From Echinometra lucunter (taxonomy: Eukaryota > Echinodermata > Echinoidea > Camarodonta > Echinometridae), in the NCBI GenBank assembly GCA_029962745.1, contig CM057157.1, positions 32,028,828-32,092,827 on the forward strand: DNA of 64,000 bases. The letters are read 5' to 3'. The notes beneath the pieces are model-generated. The model saw nothing but the letters and a program-made list of their open reading frames with translations. It did no database searches and was not told the DNA's origin. A program made the translations under genes and the position numbers. Positions 46,921 through 60,154 of this stretch are shown here, piece after piece. Within the stretch, counting starts at the first letter, position 1, and each line of letters opens with the position of its first letter.

Positions 46921-47610
46921 TGTGTCAGCCACATGTGATGTTGATCCATCAAGTGGTTCTTAAGTTTTAGTAAGAACAAGCAATTTTCACATATACAATG
47001 TCATCTATTACCTTTGACCTTTGTCCTTGTGACCCCCAAACTCATTAAGATCATTATTCCTCCCATATGCATAAATGACCTAAGTTTGAAGTTGATCCAT
47101 CAAATGGTTCTTAACTTATCGCAGGAACAAGACATTTCAATGAATAGAATGACCTCTATACCCTTTGACCTTTCACCTCATGACCCACAAATCTACTGAG
47201 ATCATTGTCCCTAACATATGCATACATCAAGTTGACAGATCAACCAATTTGAAGTTGATCTGTCAAATGGTCCTTATTTGTTATCACGAGAACGAGCCAT
47301 TTTCTTGTATATAATGACCTCTATGACTTTGACCTTGTGACCCCAAATCTTATGGGATCATTGCCCTTCCCATAAGCACAAACCCAAGTTTGAAGTTGAT
47401 CTGTCAAATGGTTCTTAAGTTATTGCAAGAACGAGCCATTTTCATGTAAATAATGACTTCTTATGACCTTTGACCTTGTGACCCCATGACTCCTAAATCT
47501 AATTAGACCATTGTTGCTCCCATATGCATACATGAGCCAAGTTTGAAGTTGATCCGTCAAATGGTTCTTAAGTTATTGTGAGAATGAAAATGGAATGTAC
47601 GAATGTACGG
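46921..47610 (+). repeat. Tandem ~140-bp repeat, about five units
   Basis: Units share TTTGAAGTTGATC-GTCAAATGGT, TTCTTAAGTTATTGC-AGAAC, a GCCATTTTC segment and a TGACCTTTGACC/TTGTGACCCC segment. A related single unit in opposite orientation lies at 51994-52110. Confidence 0.82.
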
Positions 47611-49470
47611 ATGGGCAACCTGAAAACATTTATGCCTCTGGTCACCTTTGATGGAGGAGGGACATAATAATACAGTCATCTCCATGTGTGGATACAGAGA
47701 TATTAAGCACCAAAACACACTCAACACAGAAGTTAATTCAATCTCTTTAAACAATATTCTGCATGACTTTTTTGGATGCCCTGCACATTTCCCCCAGAAT
47801 CTAACTTTCTTCATATTTGCTTTAGGGGTATCCTGAATTATAACTTTTCAAATGTACATTCTTTTTTTCTTTCTTGTTTAAATGGCATTAGTGTAAAGCC
47901 TAAGCTACTTCTGTGAGCTTGGTCTTTATCATGTTGACAAAAAGAGCCACTAGCTCCAAACCAAGGTTTTATTTGAATAAACTGATAGTCAATATAATGA
48001 GAAGGGCATTTCTGATACCAAGAAAAACATCGTCATTTTCTAGGTCTTTGGTCAAGATCTACTATTCAAATAAACAAGATTTCAAGGACTTTGATCTAAA
48101 ACATCCATTGCCAAGACCAATAAAATGTCATGTCAATACCATCGCTAGAACAAATTTAATTCCTTACATGAATACACTGTGCATGTTAGCCTATAATCCA
48201 TAAATACATGTATGGTAAATTAATCAACTTGATTCAATATACATAAGCATGGAGAAACAATAGTTTTGCTTGCTAGAAGTGGAACAGAGTACTCTCACTG
48301 CAAAGTACATGTATCATGCAATACCAGCTGGCCACAAGTGCATCCTTCCTTTTACCGAAAAATAGACAGAGAGGAAAAAAGGGATCTTTCAAAACACTGA
48401 CCAGGATATCAAATTCCAAGTTTTTGACCAAGAAAACATTAAATGTAGTGTTCCAACAGCAGTAATATGGCTACAAATCATAGTGAGGATTCATGAAAAA
48501 TCAAAGAGGTGTTGTGTTCCGATAAATGTCAATGGACTATAATACATGTACATGTATATGGATCATATATTCTGCTTTGAACCGAGAACCGTCAGGTTTA
48601 AAATCAATGTCCTCTAGCAACAATTTATACCATGTTTTACTTGGGTGTACATGCAGATGAATAAGTGGTACTTATTTAACTCACCGAAATGAAATGAAAT
48701 GAAGAATTTTGAGTTACTTTGCTGAGATCAGAGCAAAAATAATGGCAGATACCTATCAACAGATAGTTTTCAAAATACAAATCTCCATGATACCTACATA
48801 AAAAATATGTGTATGGATCAAAGCTCATTAAGTGAGGATAAAAAGTTTTCAGTTCATCTGAAATACATATAATTTCTATAACAGAGATATTCCAGTCTGG
48901 TGGTTACGTCATACAACGGGTGAATCAGAAGTCAACCGTTCAATTCATACCACAGCGTACATGTAAACATTCTTATACATTCGCCACTCTCAACTCGGGT
49001 GAAGTAATGAATACTAGGTTATAAGGAATTCTTTCAATACTTTCAGTGCCTTCAGGCAGTTTGGTCAGGTCAAGGCAATATTTTCTTTGTAGATAGATGT
49101 ATGTAACAAACAAGGATCTGTCATAGTAGATCTATCTTCCTAACAATATCCATTATTTCCCTGTATCCCTTGTTCTTGATTTTTCATCTTTCTTTCATCT
49201 CCCTTTTCTCAAATTTAATCACCCTTTCCATCCTCCCTATCTGCTCCCTTCCCACTCTAGCACTCTTCTCTGACTATTCCTAATACCCCACAACTGTCTC
49301 CAGCCCTCAGTCATCAATACTCCACACATACCTGAACCCACTCCCCCCCCCCCCCTCAAAAAAAGGGGGGGGGGGAAGATGAAAGAAAAAGTTTGCTTAA
49401 TAATGGGACTCACCAGTACAAAAGTTTGATCACCTTGTTGACAACAGAGCAGTAATCATAAGATAGAGGA
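47611..49470. other. No gene seen
   Basis: AT-rich; ACATGTACATGTA-type runs near 48544 and a paired C-run/G-run at 49342-49376. No supported coding feature. Confidence 0.5.
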
Positions 49471-49475
49471 TCTAT

Positions 49476-50365
49476 AGGCGCTTTCACACCTACCCGATCA
49501 GGAAAATACCCGTAAATTACGAGAACTTGTTAAGGCCCCAAAATACCCGATAATTGTTCTGCGCTTTCACACCCACCCGAAGCCAGACCTCTTCGGGGTA
49601 AGTTCTCGAAGTTACGAGCATGCGCAGAACGATTTATTTTGCAGACGAGGCCCGCGCTTTTAAATTCGCTCAGCTAGCTCAGCTCTTGCCTATGATAGCG
49701 CTAGCTATATAGTTAGCTCGATGCGATATATACGTCTCTACATATTGATGTACACTTGCAGTCTGATAATCTCTCTTTAGAACTTTCAGTTCATTTTTTT
49801 TATTTCGAGAGGTATCCTCTCAAATCCGAGGCTGGCAAGTCTTGCAGCCAGCATATCGTAGTCCTATTTCTTTGGTTTAAGGAGGCCACTGCCGTGTACA
49901 CCTCCTCCCTCCACATCGCTATCAGCGATGATCAGATGATGACATACTACCGTATCGATATATCAGAATAAATCATAAATAAAAAACACGGGGAACAAAA
50001 CTTTACAAAAACAACGACGTAGCTAGAAATAGACAATACAAATCTCAAATCCAGACTGTGCGGGTACACAAACGATAACGACGTCCAATACGTACACACA
50101 GTACAGTACACGGTTCGTGCGCCAGTGCTTGATGGAATAGAAGTTCTCGTAATTTGCTTTCACATTACAAAAATCCCCGCGACCTTGGAGAAAGTACTCG
50201 TAATTTTGAGAAAGTACCTACTAATTTACGGGTATTTTCTTACGGGGATATTACGCGTAATTTGGTTTCACACTGGCAAAATACCTGGTATTTTCTGATC
50301 GGGGTAGAATACCCGATCTGAAAATACCAGGTATTTGTCCTGATCGGGTAGGTGTGAAAGTGCCT
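49476..50365. mobile_element. 890-bp MITE with AGGCGCTTTCACACC ends
   Basis: Left AGGCGCTTTCACACCTACCC pairs with right GGGTAGGTGTGAAAGTGCCT. Inner CCCGATCAGG and AAAATACC blocks are repeated in both orientations. Flanked by TAT on both sides (49473-49475, 50366-50368). No transposase. Confidence 0.85.
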
Positions 50366-50869
50366 TATGAGCCAACTTCCTGATGGCATTCTATGGTTTT
50401 CCTCTACAACCCACATCATCTACTAATAGAAACAAACTTTGACTTTGGGCTTATCTGTATCCTGGTAACTCATGTGTCATGAAATTGTAACTTGAGCATG
50501 TGGTTGGGGGGGGGGGGGGACAAAACTTATCACTATTTAGGGGTGACAGGCACGAGTGAAATTCAAATTCAATCTCCTTTCAGTGAACAGCAAAAAAGTG
50601 CATGTACTATATTTTATATGCAATATGCATACATGTATGTAAACTGCACTGATGATTTTAACACTCTTTTCTACCTGTCCCTACTGGGAGAAAAACAGGA
50701 GAGAAATTTATGGATTATGCATATAAATATATAGCAAATTAATGATAACAGATTTCTCCATTGAGACTAGTTTCCAGGGAATTTTCATGAGGTCTATGTG
50801 GCTGTAGGCAGCCAAGCCTACAATCCTTTCATTTTGTTCTTAGGTGCGTTTACTTCTCATCCCTATTCT

Positions 50870-51400
50870 TTTTTATGCCTCCGCCCTGAAGGGTGCGGGG
50901 AGGGATTATGTTTTCGGGTTGTACATCAGTCCGTTCGCCATCCGTCCGTCCTGAACTTGTGAACGCGAATAACTCAAGAACCGAAGAATGGATTTTCTTA
51001 AAACTTCACAGCTAGGTTCAATATAGGGGGCTGGCAATCTGATTAGATTTTGGTGTCATGAGTTTAAAAGGTCAAGTCACAGGTTGATCTAACTACATAT
51101 ATGTTCAAATAGCTTGTGAACGAGATATCTCAATATCTGATGGCCCGATTTTCATGAAACTTTGTAGCTAGGTCTAATGTGGGGGTGCTGCAATCTGAAC
51201 AGATTTTGGGGTCATGAGGACAAAGTTCAAACGGCACAGGTTGATATAACTATGCAATAGTTTTGAACACAATATCTAACTAAGTGATGGACGGATCTTC
51301 ATGAAACTTTGTAGTTAGGTCCAATGTGGGTGGATCGCAATCTGATTATATTTGGGGGTCATGAGGTCAAAGGTCAAGTTCACAGAGGACATTTATATAT
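50870..51400 (+). repeat. Tandem ~120-bp repeat, three units
   Basis: Units contain GAT-TTCATGAAACTTTGTAG, TAGGT-CAATGTGGG, GCAATCTGA and GGGGTCATGAGG. Preceded by TATGCCTCCGCCCTGAAGG. Related in style to the array at 46921, whose flanks also have TATGCCTCTG. Confidence 0.75.
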
Positions 51401-51423
51401 GGATTGTTCTTGTGTTAACTTAA

Positions 51424-51993
51424 AGAGGCCAAAAAATGGGAAATCATGGGGAAAACGAATTTGCAAAAGGCTTGTTTACTTGTACACTATAATCCGTCCG
51501 TTATGCGAGCCCGTCAGACTAATGTGACAAAAGTTGGGACAGCACAAAGTTTTCCGAACTCAACCTAGTCATACACTTTGGGTTCTCACATTTCTCAACA
51601 ACTCTAAGTGTTTAGACTCTTAACGGGTCTCATCATGTTCACTCGAAGAAACGTCTTATATAATGCTCCAACATTTCAAAATACAAAATATAGTTTACTT
51701 CTGGTTTGTTAGTCTAGCCATTAAACTCCATTGCCTTTCCCCGACACGTCGTCGCCGCGGATTACATAACACCCCTTAGGCTCTCCCAGGGAGCTGGCCA
51801 TATAATTGTTTTTCCATATGACTAGCTGTTTATTAGCTTTTTCATTGCACAAAATTTGAAACACGTACAGCAATAAATCAGTTGATTAGAATGGATTATC
51901 CCTTTTCTTGAAACTCGAGCGGCCAACTGCATCCCCCCTCTCTCATCCGAGATCACCCTGCCTTTCCCCATGATTTCTCATTTTCTAGCCCCT
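51424..51993. mobile_element. 570-bp element with TTAA duplication (piggyBac-style)
   Basis: Left AGAGGCCAAAAAATGGGAAA and the reverse complement of the right end, AGGGGCTAGAAAATGAGAAA, continue through ATCATGGGGAAA. TTAA lies on both sides (51420-51423, 51994-51997). The right flank continues as a low-copy repeat unit (GAACCATTTGATGG). Uninterrupted units at 47400-47600 show a single CTTAAG at this point. Confidence 0.85.
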
Positions 51994-52140
51994 TTAAGAA
52001 CCATTTGATGGATGAACTTCAAATTTGGCTCATGTAATGATATGGGAGCAACAGTGACCTTATTAGATTTAAGGGTCTCATGATCTATGGTCAAGGTCAT
52101 GGAGGTCACTTATTACATTATTTTTCTTGTAATAACTTAA

Positions 52141-52245
52141 TATCATGATATTAATATGACAAAATCATAAATATCATCATTAATATCATGATAATATCAT
52201 TAATATCATCATTAATATCATTAATATCATCATTAATATCATGAT
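52141..52245. repeat. (ATTAATATC)n-like microsatellite
   Basis: Imperfect ATATCATTA/ATCATGAT repeats immediately before the next retrotransposon. Confidence 0.85.
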
Positions 52246-52249
52246 ATGC

Positions 52250-54535
52250 CCCGTGATATCAGTGCGGCAAAAACAAAGAGGGGTACCTTGGATAAATGAT
52301 GATTATTTGGTGTTAGCACGCGAAAGGGATTATTATCGAAAGCAATTTAGAAAAACAAGATTAATTTATTGGTGGAATAAATTTCAGTCTTCCCGTAACA
52401 GAGCTAATAACTTGATCAAAAAATTTGAAAAAGAAGTATTATCAGGACAAATTTAAGGACTGCGAAAATGACATAAAAAAGAAGTGGAACATTTTATCGA
52501 AGCTTATACCTAAGAAAAATAAAACCACGAGTCATGATGTTAAATTAACAATTGATAATGATCAAATACCTAACAATGAAATAGCTCACGTTCTAAACAA
52601 AGCCTTTAATGAAGTCGGCTCAAGGTTGCAAGCCCCTTCGAATAATTTCTCGAAAGATTTATTAAACAATTTACAAACTCTGTTTATTCCAGATTGTGAA
52701 TTTAAATTTTGTGCAATCAAAAAGGAGTATGTTTTGAAAGAGCTATTACATATTGATTGTTCGAAAGCGGTCGGAGTAGATGGCATTCACCCTAAGTTTC
52801 TTAAGCTGGCAGCAGAGAGTATAGCTGGACCTTTAAGCCATTTATTTAATGCAACTTTACAAACTAGTGTTATTCCAGAAGATTTCAAAACAGCAAGAAT
52901 TACTCCTGTACATAAGGGAGGATCTTTTGATATTGACAATTATAGACCAATTTCTGTGCTTCCAGTCCTGTCCGAAATACTAGAGAGAGCAATACATGAT
53001 CAATTGTATAAGTACTTAAATGTAAATGATCTACTTGCAAATTGTCAGTCTGGCTTCAGACCGTCTTATTCCACTGCCACTTGTCTAACTGAGATTACAG
53101 ACTTTTTGTATGATAAAATGGACCGAAAACATGTTACTGGTGGTATTTTCTTGGACCTACGCAAAGCTTTTGATGTTATTCCTCACAATTTTATACTTGC
53201 AAAACTTAAGTACTATGGTATTACTGGCAATGATTAATGAATACAACTGGATGGAATCGTATTTAACAGACAGAAGGCAATTTGTAATGATTAACAATTG
53301 TCGCAGTGAATTTTTAAAGATAAAATCAGGTGTCCCACAAGGATCTATATTAGGTCCATTGATATTTTGTATTTTTATTAATGACATGTGTAATTTGAAA
53401 TTGCATGTACATTCTAAAATGTCTCTTTATGCTGATGATACCGCCATTTTTAATCACGGTGAATCAATTAAGGAGGTACAAAAGTATTTGCAAGATGATT
53501 TTGATTCAATATGTAAATGGTTAGACTTAAATAATATGCATTTACACCCGCAAAAAACAAAAGCCATGGTATTTGGTCAAAAGAAAAAGTTGAGGGGTGC
53601 TTATTTGCCAGTGAAATTCAGGAACATACAATTAGAAAATGTAAAAAAGATTAAATACTTAGGTGTCATGCTCGATCCGGGCTTGACTTGGTGTGAACAT
53701 ATTACTAATATCGTTTGTAAAATATCTCGAGCAATAGGTTGTATAAGGCGGATTAAGCGCTTACTGTCCTTTGATATCATGAAGAAGCTGTACTTTTCTA
53801 TGATTTTACCTTACATTGATTACTGTAGTACATCTTGGGGAAGCAGTGCAAAAATACATTTAGATAAGATATAAAAACTTCAAAATAAATATGCCAGGAT
53901 GCTTTTGAAAAAAGATTATAATACATCACAAATTTCTTTGTTGCAGTCACTGAAGTGGCAATCAGTAGATCAGTGTATAAAATATCAGTATTGTGTTCTT
54001 GTATATAAAATAATGAATAATTTAGTTCCAAATTATTTAAAACCTTTAGTATGTAAACGGCCCGTGAAATACAGGACACGGTGTTCTTTGCGATGCCCCC
54101 TTCAGCTTCCCAAAGCTAGAACTGAATATAAAAGAAAATCTTTCGCATATTTCGGACCCTAATTATTTAATGCACTTCCTTCAAATTTACAAGCTTGTAC
54201 CTCCTTGTTAGTTTTTAAAACATTATGCAAAGCCTTTCATACGAATTGATAAAGAGCGAAATAATATTCCATTGATTTACAATGCTATGTACTTGTATGT
54301 TTAAATTGTCACTTCCCACTCTATATTTTTGGTGTTAATTGTTTCTGATGTTAAATATTTTGTATTTTGTATTTTTGACGTTGATTGTTTTTTTGATGAT
54401 ATATTTTATAGTTATCTTGACATGTATTTCAAACTGCAGGGTGCCTTTGTAAAGCAGTTTTAAGAACTGAACAGGCCTACCCTGCAGTATAAAATAAATA
54501 AAACAAAATAAATAAATAAATAAATAAATCATTTC
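52250..54535 (+). mobile_element. 5'-truncated non-LTR retrotransposon, near-intact reverse transcriptase
   Basis: Ordered RT blocks: KAVGVDGIHPKFLKLAAES, FKTARITPVHKGG, NYRPISVLPVLSEILERAIH, QSGFRPSYSTATCL, GGIFLDLRKAFDVIPH, SGVPQGSILGPLIFCIFIND, then the catalytic YADD (53428-53439) and KIKYLGVMLDPGLTW. The coding part is interrupted by a frameshift in an A-rich tract near 52430-52445, a frameshift near 53220-53240, a TAA near 53873 and a stop near 54162. The 3' UTR has a CTGCAGGGT/ACCCTGCAG stem (54436-54488) and an (AAAT)n tail to 54530. The endonuclease end is lost. CR1/jockey-like by motif style. Confidence 0.92.
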
Positions 54536-56377
54536 AAACAAAGCCCATTCATGCACACAGGAATGGCATGGCAATAACTCTGAGAGCAATATTCTCTGCA
54601 GTCATTTCAGATAATTATTGCAGTAACAATAGTATTTAGCTAATTTCTTCAGAGTGATGAAATAATTTGTCAAATTTTTCAATCAAAATTATAAAAAAAA
54701 AAATCAAATGAATGTGCGATATCTCTCAAATATGGCAAGGGCAGAGGCAATTGGGTGGAGCCATAAATTTTGACTGTGTGTGTTTGAAGATTCATCTCAT
54801 TTTTCTCTCTCTCACTTCCTCTTTCTTTCAATTCCCTAAACTGTTCTGTCTTCTTTGTAACATAACTTCATGCATTCATTTTGTAATCTCCTTTCCTCTT
54901 CCCTTTGATGTGTCCCCTCTACCTCATTTTTCTTCCCTTTTCTCTCTTTTCTCTCTCTTTCTCCATCTCACAAGTCCTCTTTCCTGTGCTCTTTTCTTGT
55001 GTATCTTCTCCTCCCCCCTTGTTTCTCTTTTCTGTTTCTATCTTTTTCTTTGTGCCTTTTTTCTCTCTTTTTGTCTCTCCCCTCTCTTCTACTTTCTTTT
55101 GTCTTCTTTATGACATAATCTCATGTGTCTTCTTTCTCTTTGTCTACTCCTTTTTCCCTGTGACATATATATATTTACTTCTCTTTGATACACTTTATGT
55201 TATGTTTTCTTTTCCCAAAAGATATATCATTTGCTTAACAAAGCCCTAGGGGCAAAAGTTCACTGAAAAATTTTCAACGGAGTCATCTATTATCATTAAT
55301 AAGTTTCTTCATGCTCATCTCTGCAAAGAATGATGTGGCAGGAAAGTTCTGTCTATAATGTTTGAACTATATGTATTTCTTGTCATATTTCAAATATGAG
55401 GTCAATAAAAGTGCAATCCTTTCAAAGAAGAAATTTCTGGTACAAATATACCTCCTAATCCAGAAGGATTAGACAGCTCACAAAATATTTTCACCTTTAC
55501 AAGAAAGCAAACCTCTTCATTGATTTGTTTAATCATTTACAGGCAAACAGTGACTGCTTGACAGATACCTGTCAACTTATACAATAGATAGGTCAAAGGT
55601 AAAGTCCATTCAAACTACAAGCAAATAAATACTGACTGGGATGGACAAAAATCCTTTACTTTACCTTCTACTGTCTAATTACTCAATGATTTCACTTTCT
55701 TCATTTTTATACAGGAACAAACCAAGTTTCAGAAGTCAGAGGATCACAAGAACAAATCCATTCTGCTTCCCAGATTAAATTCTAACAAAGATTATACACA
55801 CTGATGGAAATATAAAGCTCATTTCTTGTATACCAATGATGAAACATATTACAAAATCCCATTCTGACAGTGAGCTAGTTGAACAGTTTAAATACCCCCC
55901 CCCCCTTTTTTTTTTCTTTTTCAAACAAAATTCAGAATGTTGGTGAAGGTTTCAAGACTTTTTGAGAGTTTCTCTTTCTAACATGGCAGCAATGTACCTT
56001 TGTAAGGGATTCTTGCAAAGTATTTTCATTTATCATATATACATGTATTAAAGAAAAGTCTGTACAGAGGACACCTCAAAAAATCTTGGCACATAAAGAG
56101 AAGGACATTTTCCTACCTGATGTGAACACAGCTCCCTGATAATGATCCATAGCTAACATGGTAACCTAGCAATCATCATGTCTGTCATTTTTACATGTAT
56201 GTCAGAATATCCACAATGCATACAAAGTAGGTTTTCTAAAAAGATCTGACATATTCTAAGTTTAATGCTTGCAGAAAAAGTTATATATTTACCATTCAAT
56301 TTGGTAAATATCATTCTTCAAAAAATGTACTAATTTTAGTTAAAAATTCTTGAACACATCCATGATGTGAAGGTTAA
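54536..56377. other. No gene seen
   Basis: Pyrimidine-rich stretch 54795-55100 (CTCTTT runs), then AT-rich sequence and a C/T run at 55896-55919. Open frames in the pyrimidine tract are compositional. Confidence 0.55.
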
Positions 56378-56885
56378 GAGCTCATGTACAGTTTACAAAA
56401 AGAAAACTGGCATAAAACTGCTTAAGTATAGTCTCACAAAGTCTCACATCGTCTCACATCTTGCATAAAAAGATATGTGCATGAGATATCTTGTGATATT
56501 CCATTCATGATTCATGGTGAACTTTAGGTACATGTTTGAAAGGAACACATTAGAATGGTTACACTCTGTCCTATGCTAGAACCCCTCCATGCCAACCACT
56601 CCCTATACAATGATCACAACACTTTGCTCAGCTTATTGCAGAAATCAAACTGTGCAAACTACACATGTGCAGGCACAGTGTGACGCACGTCAATGTTGTT
56701 GTTTGGGCACCTAAAACTAAGTTTTGACATTTTGATTGTAAAATACATGTACGCCTACTTAAATGAGTTTTTATGTAATATCCTTCATATCATAATAGTT
56801 TTAGGGTCAAGTCGTTCATATTGTCTGGCAATGCATTCAAATGGTGAAAATTACTTTTTTTCAAATTTCCCCAAACTGACTTTAG
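56378..56885 (+). repeat. Dispersed repeat family R1, copy 4
   Basis: The fullest copy: AAGCTC-like start, TACAGTTTACAAAAAGAAAA, TAAGTATAGTCTCAC, TTGCATAAAAAGATATG, GGTTACACTCTGTCC, GTTTTGACATTTTGATTG, TGTCTGGCAATG, CCCAAACTGAC. Orientation same as the other three. Confidence 0.8.
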
Positions 56886-57239
56886 GCATTACTGTTGTGG
56901 CTGCACGCACATGGCACACAGATTTCCTGGAGGTAGCCACTCTATGCCACAAACTGTACAAAGTGCATGGTCTGAATAACTGCTTGGAGTGTGAACATAG
57001 CCAGTGTTATCTCTCTTTCACCTCCATATATGATGAAACATGACTGCTCAAAGATATCTTTGACTTATGATTACCTAGAATGTACATGTAGGAATGTATG
57101 TCTTAAATAGACCAAGGTTTACAAGGTGTGGAGAAAAATGTAATAACAACACATTTCATTAGTCATTAGAATGACAAAGATGAGGTCTAGGAGTATTATC
57201 CTATTTCTAAAGTACATGTTATGACATGCATCTATCATT

Positions 57240-57860
57240 CATTCATATACATGTATTATTTCCCATTTAGACTATGGCAATGCACTGTTGTTCAATGCAA
57301 ACAGTGATCAGACTGTTAAGTTTCAGAGAGTGCTGTTGCCCATATTCTCAGTAAAACTTCCAAATACACACACATAACACCTGTTCTAAAAGAACTTCAT
57401 TGGTTGCCTGTTGCGGAGCAGATTAAATTGAAGATTTTTATGCTCACATGGAAAATTTTTAATGGTTGTGCTCTTCACTATTAGTATTTTGATAATCTGA
57501 TTTCGGAATATGTTTCCACTAGAAATCTGAGATCCTTGGGAACCGGGATGTTGAAATCTCGTAGAGTCATATTATGTTCATTTGGTGAAAAAGCATTTGC
57601 TACCAGTGCTCCTGTACTTTGGAATGCGCTTCCTTCCAGTGTACGTAATGTAAAGTCTGTAGAATCATTCAAGTGTGGTCTTAAAACATATTTTTCTCAT
57701 TATAAATGTATTTCAAATTATTTCCCCCCTCTCTCCCATTATATATCCCTCTGTGCCTCTGAATATAGGTAACTAGGTAGAAGTTGTACCTAAAATGCTA
57801 TATGTTATTATTATTATCTAGTGAATGTTTGTAACATGTAGATACTGATTGAAATAAAAG
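57240..57860 (+). mobile_element. LINE 3' fragment
   Basis: C-terminal retrotransposon block: THITPVLKELHWLPVAEQIK, then ISEYVSTRNLRSLGTGML, RRVILCSFGEKAFATSAPVL with WNALPSSVRN and ESFKCGLKTY, ending in a tail with GAAATAAAAG. Several stops. L2/CR1-like style. Confidence 0.8.
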
Positions 57861-57906
57861 CATACAATAGTTCATTTTTGGTTCAGGATTGCTGATATAG
57901 CTATAA

Positions 57907-58283
57907 TACCCCTTTCATGCCGGGAAGCTTTACACCAGGTGCACCAAATTTCTGAGATTGTACCCTCTAATCGTCAAGGGTAAACAACGATGAACTAGCT
58001 GTGGTTCACCAGTGAAAGCCTTGCATGACAGTTTGTTGCAGTGAAACACTAGGTAAAATGCCGATTGAATGACAAATGTTGTTTTGTTTCCGGACATACA
58101 CACGCTTTTCGTTTGCCAGCGCGCAATGTACTTCCGCCACTGGTCGGCTGCTGTGCAAGCAAGAAATACAAATTCATTGGAGTATTCTTGCCAGTATGAA
58201 GAGAATTTTCACTGGGGAACCACCATTTAATACAACAATGAATTCAATGGTGGTTCACAGTTGGAAGCAGCGTGAAAGGGGTA
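57907..58283. mobile_element. 377-bp MITE with TAA duplication (PIF/Harbinger style)
   Basis: Left TACCCCTTTCATGC pairs with right GCGTGAAAGGGGTA; flanked by TAA at 57904-57906 and 58284-58286. Inner GTGGTTCACCAGTG / ATGGTGGTTCACAG motifs. No coding capacity. Confidence 0.85.
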
Positions 58284-58916
58284 TAAAAATAGTATGCCTG
58301 TTGTATCCTACACCATGACAAAGAAAAGAAGTAAATATAAAGTGTAGTACGGAACTTCAAACAATTACAGTTACATGTAATTCAACGGCAATAATGCAAC
58401 AACGGCAAGCTACATTGCTCATCTCACATACATGTACATGTATATACATTCTAAACACAAGACAAAAAGTAAGTTCCCCCTAAAACAAATCTGCATATTT
58501 TTTCAATCAGTTCCCCTTGCTGAAATCTGAATTCAGATTCATGTAGCTAAACTTCTCAGCTACATTTCATGTAAAATTCAGGGTAAACCCTTCAGTCACG
58601 CTTCAGTGAACACAACCTAAACGCAAAATTGTAATTTTTTAAAGCTCACAAGCCTTATGCCATGACTTTGATTCAAAGATATCGGAACAAACTCTAAGTT
58701 TTCAGTGTTTGGAGGCATGCAACACAAATTTTATGCGCTCCCCAATGACCTGTGCACCAAATTTCATGCTTGAGTGAGCAAGAGGTGAAAATGGCAAAAA
58801 CTGCAGTTTTGACATCTTTTGTGTGGTAAATTTAATCTAATGCAAAGGAATTCATGTTTTGGAAGGGTGTTTGCAACTTTTGCAACTTGGTGAACATGGT
58901 GTCCATGGGAAATCGC
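58284..58916. other. No gene seen
   Basis: AT-rich with an ACATGTACATGTATATACAT run near 58430; nothing else supported. Confidence 0.5.
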
Positions 58917-58919
58917 TTA

Positions 58920-60151
58920 AGGGGCTTTTACACCTTCACGGAGCGCAACACGGATCATCCCGGATCTGAATCCGTGGTGTTCCGGGATGCAACGTCGTGA
59001 TTTTCATCACAGTGCCGGTGTGAATACAGTCCCAACTGGGTATTTATACGGAAAAGTACGGACAAGTACGGTGTCTACAAGGGTAGACAAGGCAGCAACA
59101 CGGACCTTGCCGGAGAAGTCCCCGGAGTGAATATGGATTACAAGGAGGAGCACGGATGTTACTGGACCCTTACACGGTCCTTTCACGGAAGTGTACCTTC
59201 TCTACTGGGATATCCCCGGGGTACCGACGGATGATATGACCATGTTGTCACTAATATTTCTAAACATTGTTCATAAGAATATTCGGTCATTTACTTTGCT
59301 TTATGCTTCTTGAGCGATTAGGTTTACGTGTGTTTTGATTCCATATACCCACCTAGAAATGCGCCAAAAATATATCAGGGTGAAGGTTTTGCTATATGGC
59401 CAAAAATATAGATATTAGGAAGGGCCCGGCTGCTGCTGACAAGCCAAAAAAAAAAAAGGGGGGGGAAGTAAAAATAATGAAGAAAAATCATACAGAGTCT
59501 AGTGGGGTAGATAGAAAAGAAAATTTGCTGCAAGACATTGTTGAAGAAATACAAACAATAAATGGAAAAAAAAAATGGTTGTGAAAAAAAATTGTATGGG
59601 GCAGCAGCCCATAAAAGCCCAACCCCACCAGTATGCCAGTGCTCCTGCTTGTTAGAACCGTGAAGGTAAAACTGGTAGTTGCAGTTGCCCTTGTCTTCCC
59701 ACAACAGCCGGAAATTGAAAAATATATATATATATTAAAGAAAATCGTGCAAGGAAAAGGAAGGGTCTGCTGTTTTCACATTTGATACGTCCATGTTTGG
59801 TTGTCACATAAAAAAATTGTTCGTTCGTGCAGAAAAACAAAGAAAATTTCGAACCCAGATGACAACGGTGTTAATACGGACCCACCGGTGTCTACACGGA
59901 GACTCCCGGATGCATTTGGTGGCTACACGGAGGTACACGGTGCCTACCAGGATAAATACGGATGGTTTTTCATCCGTGTACTCCAGGATGAAAAATTGGA
60001 CAAGCTTTTCTCCCGGATATGCCGGTACACCGAGGATGACACCGGATGAGTCACCGGTGTGTACATAGTGATGCCGGACTTAACACGGGTGATCCCGGAC
60101 TGACGATCCGGGATGATCCATGTTGCGATCTGTGAAGGTGTTAAAGCCCCT
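58920..60151. mobile_element. 1.23-kb MITE with TTA duplication (PIF/Harbinger style)
   Basis: Left AGGGGCTTTTACACCTTCAC pairs with right GTGAAGGTGTTAAAGCCCCT; flanked by TTA (58917-58919, 60152-60154). Sub-terminal blocks rich in CACGGA, CCCGGAT and ACGGTG repeat in both orientations, unlike the AT-rich surroundings. The central ~400 bases are AT-rich and contain a 62-codon frame (59396-59584), possibly chance or captured DNA. Confidence 0.88.
59396..59584 (+). other. Small open frame inside the 58920 element
   Basis: 62 codons, Lys-rich, starting MAKNIDIRKGPAAADKPKKK. It resembles nothing I recognise. The A-rich composition makes chance likely. Confidence 0.2.
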
Positions 60152-60154
60152 TTA

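Noticed and set aside
54712..55249. Leu/Ser/Phe-rich membrane-like frames
   Set aside because: Pyrimidine-rich low-complexity DNA; two frames open together.
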